Shown here: piece after piece, positions 1 to 8,081 of the stretch | Layout: the number at the start of each line of letters is the position of its first letter | Position numbering within the stretch: position 1 is the first letter of the stretch | Source of the DNA: Lutibacter sp. | Lineage (GTDB): Bacteria > Bacteroidota > Bacteroidia > Flavobacteriales > Flavobacteriaceae | Assembly (NCBI GenBank): GCA_021647265.1 | Contig: JAKIVA010000013.1 | Span: 1 to 53,431 of the forward strand | Length of the DNA stretch: 53,431 nt | Direction of reading: 5' to 3' | Program-made: the position numbers and the translations under genes | Notes under the pieces: model-generated | Seen by the model: only the letters and a program-made list of their open reading frames with translations | Told to the model about the DNA's origin: nothing | The model's database searches: none

Positions 1-85
1 TCTTTGGTACTAATTCATCGTAACTTGGAGGTAGTAAACTTAATTGATCTTGATTATAAGTCTTGAATACTGCTTTTGATTTCAT
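1..85 (-). mobile_element. IS1182-family transposase, N-terminal fragment cut by window edge
   Basis: Reading leftward from an ATG at 85, the frame stays open to the window edge and encodes 28 residues starting MKSKAVFKTYNQDQLSLLPP. This closely resembles the start of IS1182-family (DUF772/DDE) transposases, which commonly begin with an F-K-x-Y-x-Q-x-Q-x-x-L-L-P-P motif. A terminal-repeat-like sequence lies about 50-70 bases upstream (about 131-154), as expected for the right end of such an element. The rest of the transposase and the other end lie outside the window, so intactness cannot be judged. Confidence 0.75.
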
Positions 86-119
86 TCCATGAAAATAATC
101 AATCTCTTGCTTTTTTCCA

Positions 120-157
120 AAAAAAAAGACTGCCTTTTCAGACAGCCTCTTTTTGTG
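120..157 (-). repeat. Right terminal inverted repeat of the IS1182-type element
   Basis: Read on the - strand this is GAGGCTGTCTGAAAAGGCAG preceded by a run of A, the usual outward-facing end of IS1182-like elements. The core GCTGTCTGAAAAG recurs at both ends of two short elements in this window (34716-34852 and 49422-49555), which ties those elements to this transposase family. The element inserted about 20 bases beyond the dsrE-like stop codon. Confidence 0.65.
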
Positions 158-178
158 TAATTAAATAGTTGAGATATT

Positions 179-682
179 TTATGTAAAAATAATTTGTGTT
201 CTGTCTCCATCACACATTTCATAAAATTCACCGATAGTTAAAATTGCAGAAACCTCATCAGATAAGTCTTCTTTCTTCAATTTAAACATGTCAATTGCTA
301 ATTTACAAGCAAAAAGTTCTCCACCACCAGCAGTAATCATTTCTAAAAATTCATCAACTGGAGGCATATCTAAATCTTCCATTTGCTTTCTCATCATACT
401 AGAAACAGCTGCTTCAACACCAGGAATCCCTCCAAGTATTGTAGGGAAAGGAAGTCCGCCAGGCATTCTCATAGCTGGATTTCCAGTTGTTGCAGTATGT
501 AAATGATTCATCGTTTTTTTTGTAATCCCATCAAGACCAAAGAATGTAAAAAATACTTTGGTTTCAATACCTTCCATAACGGCACCATTTGCCATTACTA
601 AAGTAGCGTATACATCTTCTAAAGATCCTTTAGCGCAGATGAAACAAACTTTCTCTAAGGGTTTTTTTTCTTGTGAATCCAT
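179..682 (-). CDS. DsrE/DsrF-family (DsrE2-like) sulfur-relay protein
   Basis: A 167-residue cytoplasmic protein of the DsrE/F/TusD-like family, which binds or transfers persulfide sulfur in sulfur-oxidising and tRNA-thiolation relays. The N-terminal strand carries C-x-x-C (Cys13, Cys16), followed by a typical DsrE2 core. Cys126, in the strand-helix turn FACKLAID, is at the position where DsrE-type proteins carry the sulfur-accepting cysteine; Cys157 is a further cysteine. It is the last gene of the SQR-DUF1641-TusE-DsrE operon, 41 bases after the tusE-like gene. With SQR and a TusE homologue next door, a role in receiving sulfane sulfur from sulfide oxidation is likely. Whether it is truly membrane-associated DsrE2 or a soluble paralogue cannot be settled here; no clear membrane segment is seen. 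Confidence 0.82.
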   Translation of the reverse strand: MDSQEKKPLEKVCFICAKGSLEDVYATLVMANGAVMEGIETKVFFTFFGLDGITKKTMNHLHTATTGNPAMRMPGGLPFPTILGGIPGVEAAVSSMMRKQMEDLDMPPVDEFLEMITAGGGELFACKLAIDMFKLKKEDLSDEVSAILTIGEFYEMCDGDRTQIIFT

Positions 683-723
683 ATTTAAAATATTAAATTA
701 TAATAAAATTGTTAGTTTAAAAA

Positions 724-1035
724 CTAAACACAACTGGTTGGTTTAGGAATACCTGCTATTTTAGATGAAAATTTTAGAGGACCTTTTGGAAATAACTTGT
801 ACAATCCTTTGATATCAACTACTCCAGATTTACCAACGCTTCTTATTGATAAAGCTTCACCAGCAGCAGACTTTTCACGTAAATAATTTAAAACTTCAAA
901 ATGTTTATCGGTTAATTCAATACCAATTTCTTTTGCGATTTCTTTTGCAACGTCTTCATTCCACTGTGACATATCTTCAAGATACCCGTCATCAGTAACA
1001 TTAATTTGTTTACCAGCTATTGTTTTTTCTGCCAT
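724..1035 (-). CDS. tusE: TusE/DsrC-family sulfurtransferase (single-cysteine, TusE type)
   Basis: A 103-residue DsrC/TusE-fold protein with the diagnostic C-terminal arm ending in KPTSCV. The penultimate Cys102 is the conserved CysA that accepts persulfide. The second redox cysteine that true DsrC has eleven residues earlier is a serine here (Ser91), so the protein cannot form the DsrC trisulfide used with DsrAB and matches TusE-type proteins. No dsrAB genes are in the window. It lies between DUF1641 and DsrE genes in the SQR operon, suggesting a cytoplasmic persulfide carrier for SQR-derived sulfur rather than a tRNA-only role. Family assignment is firm; the partner is inferred. Confidence 0.88.
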   Translation of the reverse strand: MAEKTIAGKQINVTDDGYLEDMSQWNEDVAKEIAKEIGIELTDKHFEVLNYLREKSAAGEALSIRSVGKSGVVDIKGLYKLFPKGPLKFSSKIAGIPKPTSCV

Positions 1036-1064
1036 GATTTTTTATTTTAATGATTATTAATTTG

Positions 1065-1754
1065 TTATTTTTTTTCTTCGTTTTTTATAGTAACATCTTT
1101 AGATACATTTTTCATAAAGGTAATACCATATCCTAAAGCTTTTTTCATTTCAGGACTATTCATTTCTTTAATTACTCTCCAAATTGAGTAAGAAGGAACA
1201 CTTTCAGTCTCCATACTATTGAATGCTTTAATTGCATTTTCCATAGTTCCAAGTACTTCTGGTTGTGTCATTTCTTTAATAATTGATAGAATTGAAACGA
1301 TACTGTCTGCAAGTTCTCGCAAGTCTTTAGGAGCAAATCCAGTAACAATATTATCCATTATTGGGCCTAATTCTTTAAAGAAGGCAAAGTATCCTTTTTG
1401 TTCAAATGTATTGAGTTGTTTTGTAAAATCTATAATTACTTCATTGGCAATTGGTCCAACTTCTTTACTTAAATCAACAGCCATCTCAAGAGTATTCATT
1501 ACCAATTTAATATTGCCAATATTTCTTAAAAATGTAACAGCCAAATCTGTTAATTCTGCTGGATCAATTTCTATTTGTCTTTTGTCTAATTCTACAACAG
1601 TAGAATCATACATGTCTTTCCCTATAATTCCTAAATCGCTCACTAAATCCTCAACTACTGTAGCATTTAATCTTTGTTGGTTAACATAACCAAGGATTAA
1701 ATCTAATTTTTTGTCGAGTGCATTTATTTGCGATTGTATATTTTTATCTTCCAT
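1065..1754 (-). CDS. DUF1641 family protein (SQR partner)
   Basis: A 229-residue mainly helical protein with no signal peptide or convincing membrane segment. The region around residues 120-200, rich in hydrophobic helices with GFAPKDLRELADSI and a later MNSPEMKKALGYG segment, is typical of DUF1641. Genes of this family are often found next to sulfide:quinone oxidoreductases and similar flavoproteins. Here it directly follows the SQR gene (20 bases apart) in the same operon. Function is unknown; a structural or membrane-docking partner of SQR is a reasonable guess. Confidence 0.8.
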   Translation of the reverse strand: MEDKNIQSQINALDKKLDLILGYVNQQRLNATVVEDLVSDLGIIGKDMYDSTVVELDKRQIEIDPAELTDLAVTFLRNIGNIKLVMNTLEMAVDLSKEVGPIANEVIIDFTKQLNTFEQKGYFAFFKELGPIMDNIVTGFAPKDLRELADSIVSILSIIKEMTQPEVLGTMENAIKAFNSMETESVPSYSIWRVIKEMNSPEMKKALGYGITFMKNVSKDVTIKNEEKK

Positions 1755-1774
1755 TATACTATCAATAATTAAGA

Positions 1775-3007
1775 TTAAATACGTTTTTTTCCTGCCATTG
1801 ACATGTCTGCTTCAATAGGTAGTTCTTTTCCTTTAAGTAAAATATGCCAGTAAATCCATCTAAATAAAATTTTACCATAATGGTTCATTTTAGTATTTTT
1901 TAATAAACCAAATGGGCCAATTCCAGGTAGAGGGAATGTTCCAGGAAGAGGCTCTGTTTCGTAATTGAAATCAATTAAAGCTCCTTTTCCATGACCTGTT
2001 TCTATGTAGCAATTTGCATGGCCATCAAATTTTGCAGGCAAAGCTCTTCCTTCCATAGCAGCTAAAATATTCTCCATTAAGATTTCTCCAGCAAAGTGAG
2101 CTACAGAACCTGCTTTTGAAGTAGGAATATTTGCAGCATCTCCAATTACAAAAATATTTTCAAATTGATCAGACTGAAGTGTATATTTATTGGTTTTAAT
2201 ATAATTCATGTCATCACCTAATCCACTACGCTTAACCATATCAGAACCCATATTTACAGGGACAATAGTTAAAATGTCAAATGGAATTTCTTGTTCGTCA
2301 TAAGAAACAATTTTTTTGTTCTCATTGTCAACATGACTTAAATAAAAATCTGGAATTACTTTAATATTTTTTTCTTCTAGTAAATCACCAAGCATTTTAG
2401 AAGCTACAGGTTTTGTAAATGCGCCTGACATTAATGTTACGTATGAAATATTTACTTTGTCTTTCATACCTCTTTCAGCAAAATAAGCTTCGGCTAAACA
2501 TACAAATTCTATTGGAGCAACAGGGCATTTGTAAGGTAATTCAGGAATACACATTACTAAATTACCACCTTCCCAATCTTTAAACTTTTTATGTAAAGCA
2601 AGTGCTCCTTCAATAGTATAAAAGTCAAAAATATCTTTATACCAAAGTTTATCTTTTAAACCTTCTGTTTCTGACGGTCTTGTTTGAGTTCCTGTTGCGG
2701 CTATTAAAAAGTCGTAATTCAAAACCTCACCGTTTTCTAGATATACTTTATTTTCTTCACCGGCAATTCTGTCAATTTGGCTAAATATAACATCAACACC
2801 AGGAGGGAAGAAATCGTATTTTGGTTTTGTAACATCTTGTTTGTTGTAAATTCCAAAAGGGATGAATAAAAATCCAGGTTGATAATAATGAGTTTTGTAT
2901 TGATCAACTATCGTTATTTTCCACTCTTCTTTATCAAGTTCTTTATGTAATTTGTTTAGCATCATTGTGCCGGCAGTTCCTGCACCTAGAATAAGTAAGT
3001 TTTTCAT
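1775..3007 (-). CDS. sqr: Sulfide:quinone oxidoreductase (FAD-dependent)
   Basis: A 410-residue FAD enzyme that oxidises sulfide and passes electrons to the quinone pool at the inner face of the membrane. The FAD-binding G-x-G-x-x-G is at residues 8-13, an ATG motif at about 104-106, and the second FAD motif (IGDAANIP) at about 288-295. The candidate redox cysteines are Cys161 in the KCPVAP motif and Cys333 in ANCYIETG. These correspond to the KCAGAP and SCPLVTG cysteines of the mitochondrial-type (SQOR-like) enzymes. Other cysteines are Cys153 and Cys170. It is first in the SQR-DUF1641-TusE-DsrE operon. The upstream region carries both palindrome types described separately. A generic NDH-2-like role is less likely because of the paired cysteines and the neighbours. 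Confidence 0.9.
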   Translation of the reverse strand: MKNLLILGAGTAGTMMLNKLHKELDKEEWKITIVDQYKTHYYQPGFLFIPFGIYNKQDVTKPKYDFFPPGVDVIFSQIDRIAGEENKVYLENGEVLNYDFLIAATGTQTRPSETEGLKDKLWYKDIFDFYTIEGALALHKKFKDWEGGNLVMCIPELPYKCPVAPIEFVCLAEAYFAERGMKDKVNISYVTLMSGAFTKPVASKMLGDLLEEKNIKVIPDFYLSHVDNENKKIVSYDEQEIPFDILTIVPVNMGSDMVKRSGLGDDMNYIKTNKYTLQSDQFENIFVIGDAANIPTSKAGSVAHFAGEILMENILAAMEGRALPAKFDGHANCYIETGHGKGALIDFNYETEPLPGTFPLPGIGPFGLLKNTKMNHYGKILFRWIYWHILLKGKELPIEADMSMAGKKRI

Positions 3008-3087
3008 TATTAATTATTTAGTTTCTATTATTTTTTAAGAGGTTCTTAAATTCTTTGTAAAGTTACTTAAGTTACATATTTTCATAT

Positions 3088-3101
3088 ATGACATTTATCA
3101 T
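3088..3101. promoter_or_regulatory. FNR-like palindrome ATGAC-ATTT-ATCAT upstream of sqr
   Basis: A near-perfect 5-4-5 dyad of the ATGAT-N4-ATCAT type. It recurs at 9148-9161 and 15611-15624, in each case upstream of a sulfur operon. The geometry is that of Crp/Fnr-family boxes. It lies about 80 bases upstream of the sqr start codon. Confidence 0.6.
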
Positions 3102-3109
3102 TTGCTAAT

Positions 3110-3123
3110 GTAACCAATGTTAC
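3110..3123. promoter_or_regulatory. Palindrome GTAAC-CAAT-GTTAC upstream of sqr
   Basis: A perfect 5-4-5 palindrome in the arms. Exact or near-exact copies occur at 9192-9205, 15653-15666 and 15697-15710. The centre is 22 bases from the centre of the ATGAC-type box, about two helical turns. It is a likely operator for a Crp/Fnr-family regulator, perhaps the one encoded at 5225-5878. The site lies between divergent sqr and ligA. Confidence 0.65.
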
Positions 3124-3224
3124 GCACAAATATAAGCGTTTTTTCACCATTTTGCTATGGTGTAAATATTAATAAAAATCTAAAAAAATATGATTATTTT
3201 AGCAAAGAAGAGAAAAAGCTTAAG

Positions 3225-5228
3225 ATGTCTAAAAATATTGAATTAAAAATAAATCAACTCAGGAAAGAGTTACGTATGCATAATTATAATTATTATGTGT
3301 TAGATAATGCTACAATATCTGATTATGAGTTTGATTTAAAATTGAAAGAATTAGAAAAGTTAGAAACTGAAAACCCTCAATTTTTTGACCCAAATTCACC
3401 TACACAAAGAGTTGGGGGAGAAATTACAAAGAATTTTAGTACTGTTACTCATAAAAACAGAATGTATTCTTTGGCTAATTCGTATTCTTTAGAAGATTTA
3501 ATTGATTGGGAGAATAGAATAAAAAAAATTGTTGATAATGAAAATATTTCATATTCATGTGAATTAAAATATGATGGAGCTTCTATAAATTTAGTGTATG
3601 AAAATGGTAGACTTTTAAGAGCAGAAACTCGTGGTGATGGTTTTCAAGGAGATGATGTTACAGCCAATGTTAAAACAATTAAATCGATACCATTGGTTTT
3701 AAATGAAAAATTTATTGACAGTTTTGAAATTAGAGGAGAAATTATAATACCACTGAAAGGGTTTTATAAAATGAATGAAGAGAGAATAGAAGAAGGGGAA
3801 GATCCTTTTAGTAACCCAAGAAATACTGCCAGTGGAAGTTTAAAGATGCAGGATAGTGCAGAAGTTGCCAAGCGTCCATTAGATTGTTTACTATATCAAT
3901 TGGTTGGAGATAAATTACCGTTTAAAACACATTATGAGGCATTAATGGGAGCCAAAAAGGTAGGTTTTAAAATACCAGAGACAATTACCGTTTGTAAAAC
4001 TATTAATGAAGTTTTTGAATTTATCAACTATTGGGATACTAGGCGTAATAAATTACCTTATGAAACTGATGGTGTTGTAGTTAAAGTTAATTCGTTGTCA
4101 CAACAAGAAGAATTAGGTTACACGGCAAAATCACCTCGTTGGGCCATAGCTTATAAGTTTAAAGCAGCGCAAGTAAGTACTATTTTAAATGAAATAACGT
4201 ATCAGGTTGGTAGAACTGGAGCTATAACACCAGTTGCTAATTTGGAGCCAGTACAATTGGCAGGAACCATTGTAAAAAGAGCTTCTTTGCACAATGCAGA
4301 TCAAATTAAAAAGTTAGATGTTAGAGTTGGAGATACGGTTTTTGTGGAAAAAGGAGGGGAGATTATTCCTAAAATTGTAGGAGTAGATTTAAATAAAAGA
4401 CCTTTGGGTTCTAAGCCAACAGAATACATTACAAATTGTCCGGATTGTGGCACAATACTAGTTAGAACTGAAGGAGATGCCAAACATTATTGTCCAAATG
4501 AATATGGTTGTCCAACACAAATTACAGGAAGAATTCAGCATTTTATTAGTAGAAAAGCTATGAATATTGATGGTTTAGGAGCTGAAACTGTTGAGTTGTT
4601 GTTTAAGGAGGGACTTATTCATAATTACGCTGATTTGTATGAATTGAAAGAATCGCAAATAATTCCTTTGGAAAGAATGGCTGAAAAATCTGCTCAGAAT
4701 ATAATTATTGGAATAGAAAACTCAAAGAAAATACCTTTCGAAAAAGTACTATTTGCATTAGGAATTAGATTTGTTGGGGAAACAGTAGCAAAGAAATTAG
4801 CCAAACATTTTAAGTCTATTGAAAAGTTATTAAATGCCACTTTTGAAGAATTAATTTCGGTTGATGAAATTGGAGAGAAAATAGCTGAAAGTGTATTGGA
4901 ATTTTCTTCAAACTCAATTAATATTCAACTTGTTGAAAGATTAAAAAGGTATGGAGTTCAATTGAAAATTGATGAGAATTCAAAGGAAAACACCACAAAT
5001 TTGTTAGGAGGGAAAATTTTTGTTGTTTCCGGTGTGTTTACAATATTTAATAGGAATGAGCTAAAAAAATCAATTGAAGATAATGGAGGTAAAGTAGCAA
5101 GTTCAATATCTAAAAAAACTAATTTTGTAATAGCTGGTGAAAATATGGGACCTAGCAAACGCTTAAAGGCTGAAAGTTTAGGAATACCAATTATTTCAGA
5201 AAAAGATTATATAAATATGATACGTTAA
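3225..5228 (+). CDS. ligA: NAD-dependent DNA ligase LigA
   Basis: A full-length bacterial DNA ligase that seals nicks during replication and repair using NAD. The ATG at 3225 gives 667 residues, the normal family length. The longer frame from 3117 would add 36 atypical residues and run through the GTAAC operator, so it was not used. Visible parts are the N-terminal Ia domain with a Y-Y-x-x-D type helix, the adenylation motif KYDG with catalytic Lys115, the OB fold, a four-cysteine zinc finger (CPDC then CPNEYGC), helix-hairpin-helix repeats and a C-terminal BRCT domain. It is a housekeeping gene sitting between two sulfur units and transcribed away from them. Confidence 0.97.
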   Translation: MSKNIELKINQLRKELRMHNYNYYVLDNATISDYEFDLKLKELEKLETENPQFFDPNSPTQRVGGEITKNFSTVTHKNRMYSLANSYSLEDLIDWENRIKKIVDNENISYSCELKYDGASINLVYENGRLLRAETRGDGFQGDDVTANVKTIKSIPLVLNEKFIDSFEIRGEIIIPLKGFYKMNEERIEEGEDPFSNPRNTASGSLKMQDSAEVAKRPLDCLLYQLVGDKLPFKTHYEALMGAKKVGFKIPETITVCKTINEVFEFINYWDTRRNKLPYETDGVVVKVNSLSQQEELGYTAKSPRWAIAYKFKAAQVSTILNEITYQVGRTGAITPVANLEPVQLAGTIVKRASLHNADQIKKLDVRVGDTVFVEKGGEIIPKIVGVDLNKRPLGSKPTEYITNCPDCGTILVRTEGDAKHYCPNEYGCPTQITGRIQHFISRKAMNIDGLGAETVELLFKEGLIHNYADLYELKESQIIPLERMAEKSAQNIIIGIENSKKIPFEKVLFALGIRFVGETVAKKLAKHFKSIEKLLNATFEELISVDEIGEKIAESVLEFSSNSINIQLVERLKRYGVQLKIDENSKENTTNLLGGKIFVVSGVFTIFNRNELKKSIEDNGGKVASSISKKTNFVIAGENMGPSKRLKAESLGIPIISEKDYINMIR

Positions 5229-5878
5229 ATTTTATCAATTATAATTCTATTTCTACGAATTTTAATTTTCCCTTCATTTTCAAGTTGCTTTAATAAGCGA
5301 GAAACTACAACGCGAGAAGTGTTTAAATCATCTGCTATTTCTTGATGTGTTATTATTAGAACATTATTTTTCATTATTTTAACCTTATCGGTTAAAAATT
5401 TATGGAGGCGATCATCTAATTTCATAAATGCCAACGCATCTATAGACTCAACCATTTCAATTAAACGCATGTGGTAGCTATCAATAATAAAATGACGCCA
5501 AGTTTCGTATTTTTTTAACCAATCATCAACTTTTTCAACGGGTATAAACACTGCTTCAGTTTCTTTTTCAGTAATTCCTCTGAACATACTTTTACTACGG
5601 TGAATGCAGTTTACAAAAGAAATGGCGCATGTATCTCCTTTTTCTAAAAAATACAATACAATTTCATCTCCTTTTTTGTCTTCTCTAATTATTTTAACAG
5701 CGCCATTTAAAATCAAAGGTACATGAGACATTTCATCTCCAATATCAATTAAAATCTCTCCACTTTTCATTCTTCTAAATACACCAAAATCAACAATTTC
5801 ATCAAGAAGTTCTTTCTCAAAAATTTCTGAATAATAATCGCTTAACTTTTCTTGTATTAATATTTTGTCTGTCGTCAT
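5225..5878 (-). CDS. Crp/Fnr-family transcriptional regulator
   Basis: A 217-residue regulator with an N-terminal cyclic-nucleotide-binding-like beta barrel (about 25-120), a dimerisation helix (about 125-155) and a C-terminal winged helix. The recognition helix reads SRVVVSRLL (188-196). Arg189 and Arg194 match Crp Arg180 and Arg185, but the position of the near-universal glutamate (Crp Glu181, Fnr Glu209) is valine. This fits recognition of a core other than TGTGA or TTGAT, such as GTAAC. There is no Fnr-type N-terminal cysteine cluster. Cys84 and Cys91 (GDTCAISFVNC) form a C-x6-C pair in the sensor region. The gene lies between sulfur operons and is a likely regulator of them. The gene tail overlaps the end of ligA by 4 bases, convergently. 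Confidence 0.9.
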   Translation of the reverse strand: MTTDKILIQEKLSDYYSEIFEKELLDEIVDFGVFRRMKSGEILIDIGDEMSHVPLILNGAVKIIREDKKGDEIVLYFLEKGDTCAISFVNCIHRSKSMFRGITEKETEAVFIPVEKVDDWLKKYETWRHFIIDSYHMRLIEMVESIDALAFMKLDDRLHKFLTDKVKIMKNNVLIITHQEIADDLNTSRVVVSRLLKQLENEGKIKIRRNRIIIDKI

Positions 5879-5897
5879 TTTATTTATTTAGCTGTAG

Positions 5898-5905
5898 CAA
5901 AGTTA
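5898..5905 (-). promoter_or_regulatory. -7 promoter element TAACTTTG of the Crp/Fnr gene
   Basis: On the - strand this reads TAACTTTG, a full match to Bacteroidota TAnnTTTG, 20 bases before the regulator start codon. It is preceded by G, giving the half-site GTAAC, so autoregulation by the GTAAC-binding factor is possible. Confidence 0.55.
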
Positions 5906-5912
5906 CAAAAAC

Positions 5913-5949
5913 TAAAAAAACAAACTCCTGACAATTGTCAGGAGTTTGT
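5913..5949 (-). terminator. Intrinsic terminator after the porin gene
   Basis: The hairpin arms CAAACTCCTGACA/TGTCAGGAGTTTG (5921-5949) are followed on the - strand by seven T. This ends the rhodanese-rhodanese-porin unit and separates it from the Crp/Fnr gene. Confidence 0.85.
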
Positions 5950-5977
5950 TTAAGTGATTGTTTATGATTAAATTAGG

Positions 5978-7015
5978 TTAGAATTTTACTTGAATTTGTG
6001 CTAGAAGTATATCATTGTCTATATTGATATAGGTTTCTATATGGGCTTGGTAATTTAATTGAAACCTAATTTTATCATTAACAAAATAATTAGCGCCAAT
6101 GGTCATCATTTCCTGATATCCGATTTTTTTCACATCAATGTTTGGATCAAAATACTCGTATTTGAAAACGGGTTGTAATTTCCATTTTGTATCATAAGAA
6201 ATCATTATATACCCTCCATCTCTTTTGTTACCTAATTCAACAGGTTCTGAACCGCAACCACCACCTGCTGCGCGATTATAATCTCCTTTATCATAAATAT
6301 ATTCACTTTGGATTTTTAAATTATTTAAGGTTACTACCATTTCTCCGCCATAACTTGTTCGGGTATTATCATTATTATTTGGATAGCCATACCTAAAACT
6401 TCCTCCAATACTCAAAAAGCTAAAGAGTTTATATGATGCTCTCCCAATAATATCTTTTTTTGAATTATTATCTACAACGTTTAAACCTCTACCATTCATT
6501 AATGCAACAGCATATCTGAACTTCGTATATTTATTTCCTCCTAGTAAAATTAATCCAAAATCACGTTGTGGAGCAACTAGCTGATCAGCAACAATAGATC
6601 TACTGATAGTAGTCAATCCATTACAAGGAGTATTAACTTCTAAACTAAAAGGTTGTTTAAAGGTTCCTACAGATATTTTTGCCCAATTATATTTTTCATA
6701 AGAAACAAAAGCATCCATTAAATAAGCGCTTCCAACCCCTCCAATGAAAGGGCTTGCTTCTAGCATAAAATAATAAGAAAAATCACCGTCAACTTTGCCT
6801 CTAATACCCAATCTAGCTCTTTTAAAAGTTAAAGTATTCTCATGAATATCATTAAAAGTATAATCATATTGGGTTTGCAGGTAACCAAAAATTTTAATTG
6901 CAGGAACAGATCCATCTGTTGTAGTTGCTGGATCATCTCCATCGCAACCTTGTGCATGAGTATTTATTTGAAAAAACAGTACAAATACTAATAATATATA
7001 TATGTTATTTTTCAT
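5978..7015 (-). CDS. OprO/OprP-like outer-membrane porin
   Basis: A 345-residue exported protein with a signal peptide (about 1-21, ending THAQ), then alternating amphipathic strands and a terminal phenylalanine (QIQVKF), as in outer-membrane beta barrels. The segments FGYLQTQYDYTF, FKRARLGIRGKVDGDFSYYFMLEAS and VGTFKQPFSLE are typical of phosphate-selective porin O/P family members in Bacteroidota. It is third in a unit with two exported rhodanese proteins (23 bases downstream of the second), followed by a strong terminator. The context suggests a channel for a sulfur anion such as thiosulfate or polysulfide, but substrate choice cannot be read from the sequence. Confidence 0.8.
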   Translation of the reverse strand: MKNNIYILLVFVLFFQINTHAQGCDGDDPATTTDGSVPAIKIFGYLQTQYDYTFNDIHENTLTFKRARLGIRGKVDGDFSYYFMLEASPFIGGVGSAYLMDAFVSYEKYNWAKISVGTFKQPFSLEVNTPCNGLTTISRSIVADQLVAPQRDFGLILLGGNKYTKFRYAVALMNGRGLNVVDNNSKKDIIGRASYKLFSFLSIGGSFRYGYPNNNDNTRTSYGGEMVVTLNNLKIQSEYIYDKGDYNRAAGGGCGSEPVELGNKRDGGYIMISYDTKWKLQPVFKYEYFDPNIDVKKIGYQEMMTIGANYFVNDKIRFQLNYQAHIETYINIDNDILLAQIQVKF

Positions 7016-7037
7016 CTTAATTGAATTTATGATTGCT

Positions 7038-8042
7038 TTAATTTACTAGAGGTAAATTTTTTGAAACTGAAGCACTCCATTTGTTAGATACCCAAGCGTT
7101 ATTTGAGTTGTATAAACCGTTCATTCCAAATGTTATACTATATGCATCATAGCCTAAGACTCTTAAATAAGCTGTAAGAACAGCTGAGGTTTGACCTGTA
7201 TAGCAGTAGGTGGCAATTTTAGCATTTGAGCTTGGGTCTAAACTTTGATAACCGTTGGTTGAAAGTAAAAGTGTTTCTTTGATACGATAAGCGTTAGCAA
7301 TATGTCCAAATGCGTTATAATCTGCTTCACTAAAATAATTATTAATAAAATAACTACTAGGCGATGCAAGTACATCACTACCAGATACAGTTTTAAATCC
7401 ATCTGCAACTACTTGTTCAACTCTTTCTTTTAAAATTTCTAATCCATCTGTTGAAAAACTAGATATAATTGGATCTGAAAAAACTAAGTTAGGAGGTGCT
7501 GTTGAATAAGACCAATTTGAATTTCCTTCAGCGGGGCTACCAATATTACTATTCCATGGTCCTGCTGTTGTTGAATTCCATCCAGACATCCCCCATTTTA
7601 GTGCTTGTGTATTGCTAAAACCATATAAACGTAATAAGGCAGTAGCATAACAAGCAGTTTGACCTGTGTAACAAACTACTAAAATTGGTTTGCCTCCAGC
7701 TTTAGGAGCTTCGGTTAAAATATCTGTAAATGCAACATTCTTAGCTCCTTGAATATGTCCATCACCATAGGATGCGCTACTTCTAATATCAATAATGTAA
7801 TATTTTGCTAAAAAAGTATTTAAATCTGTCTCTGTAGGTTCACCTACAACAAATTTAATGGCATCACCAGGGCCCGCCAATATATTATTAATGTCTAAAT
7901 TATTACTTACCAAATAGTTTTTCATTAGAGTAAATGCAGGTGTAGCTTCACTATCAATTAAGTCGTCACCTCTATCACAAGAAGTTAGAAATAATGATGG
8001 TATTAATAATAGACCGATAAAAAATAAAGATAATTTTTTCAT
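7038..8042 (-). CDS. Lipoprotein with two rhodanese domains
   Basis: A 334-residue protein with a lipoprotein signal (lipobox ending LTSC, Cys22). Two rhodanese domains follow. The first has the catalytic loop CYTGQT with Cys124 and the DIRSSASYGDGHI entry motif. The second has CYTGQT with Cys280. Both keep the cysteine, so both may transfer sulfane sulfur. The loops resemble each other more than generic thiosulfate sulfurtransferases (C-R-x-G-x-R), with T-G-Q-T instead of arginine-rich loops. It follows the related gene 8082-9077 by 39 bases and precedes the porin. Location is likely the periplasmic face of the outer membrane. Confidence 0.85.
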   Translation of the reverse strand: MKKLSLFFIGLLLIPSLFLTSCDRGDDLIDSEATPAFTLMKNYLVSNNLDINNILAGPGDAIKFVVGEPTETDLNTFLAKYYIIDIRSSASYGDGHIQGAKNVAFTDILTEAPKAGGKPILVVCYTGQTACYATALLRLYGFSNTQALKWGMSGWNSTTAGPWNSNIGSPAEGNSNWSYSTAPPNLVFSDPIISSFSTDGLEILKERVEQVVADGFKTVSGSDVLASPSSYFINNYFSEADYNAFGHIANAYRIKETLLLSTNGYQSLDPSSNAKIATYCYTGQTSAVLTAYLRVLGYDAYSITFGMNGLYNSNNAWVSNKWSASVSKNLPLVN

Positions 8043-8081
8043 GATTTTATATTTAAAATTATTTATGGTAATTAAATTGTG

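Noticed and set aside
724..1035. True DsrC of a dissimilatory sulfite reductase system
   Set aside because: The second redox cysteine is absent and no dsrAB genes are in the window.
1219..1689. 156-codon open frame on the + strand
   Set aside because: Antisense to the DUF1641 gene, which has better family support and fits the operon.
3117..3224. N-terminal extension of LigA by 36 residues
   Set aside because: The extension overlaps the GTAAC operator and has no ligase similarity. The ATG at 3225 gives the standard N terminus and puts the adenylation lysine at 115.
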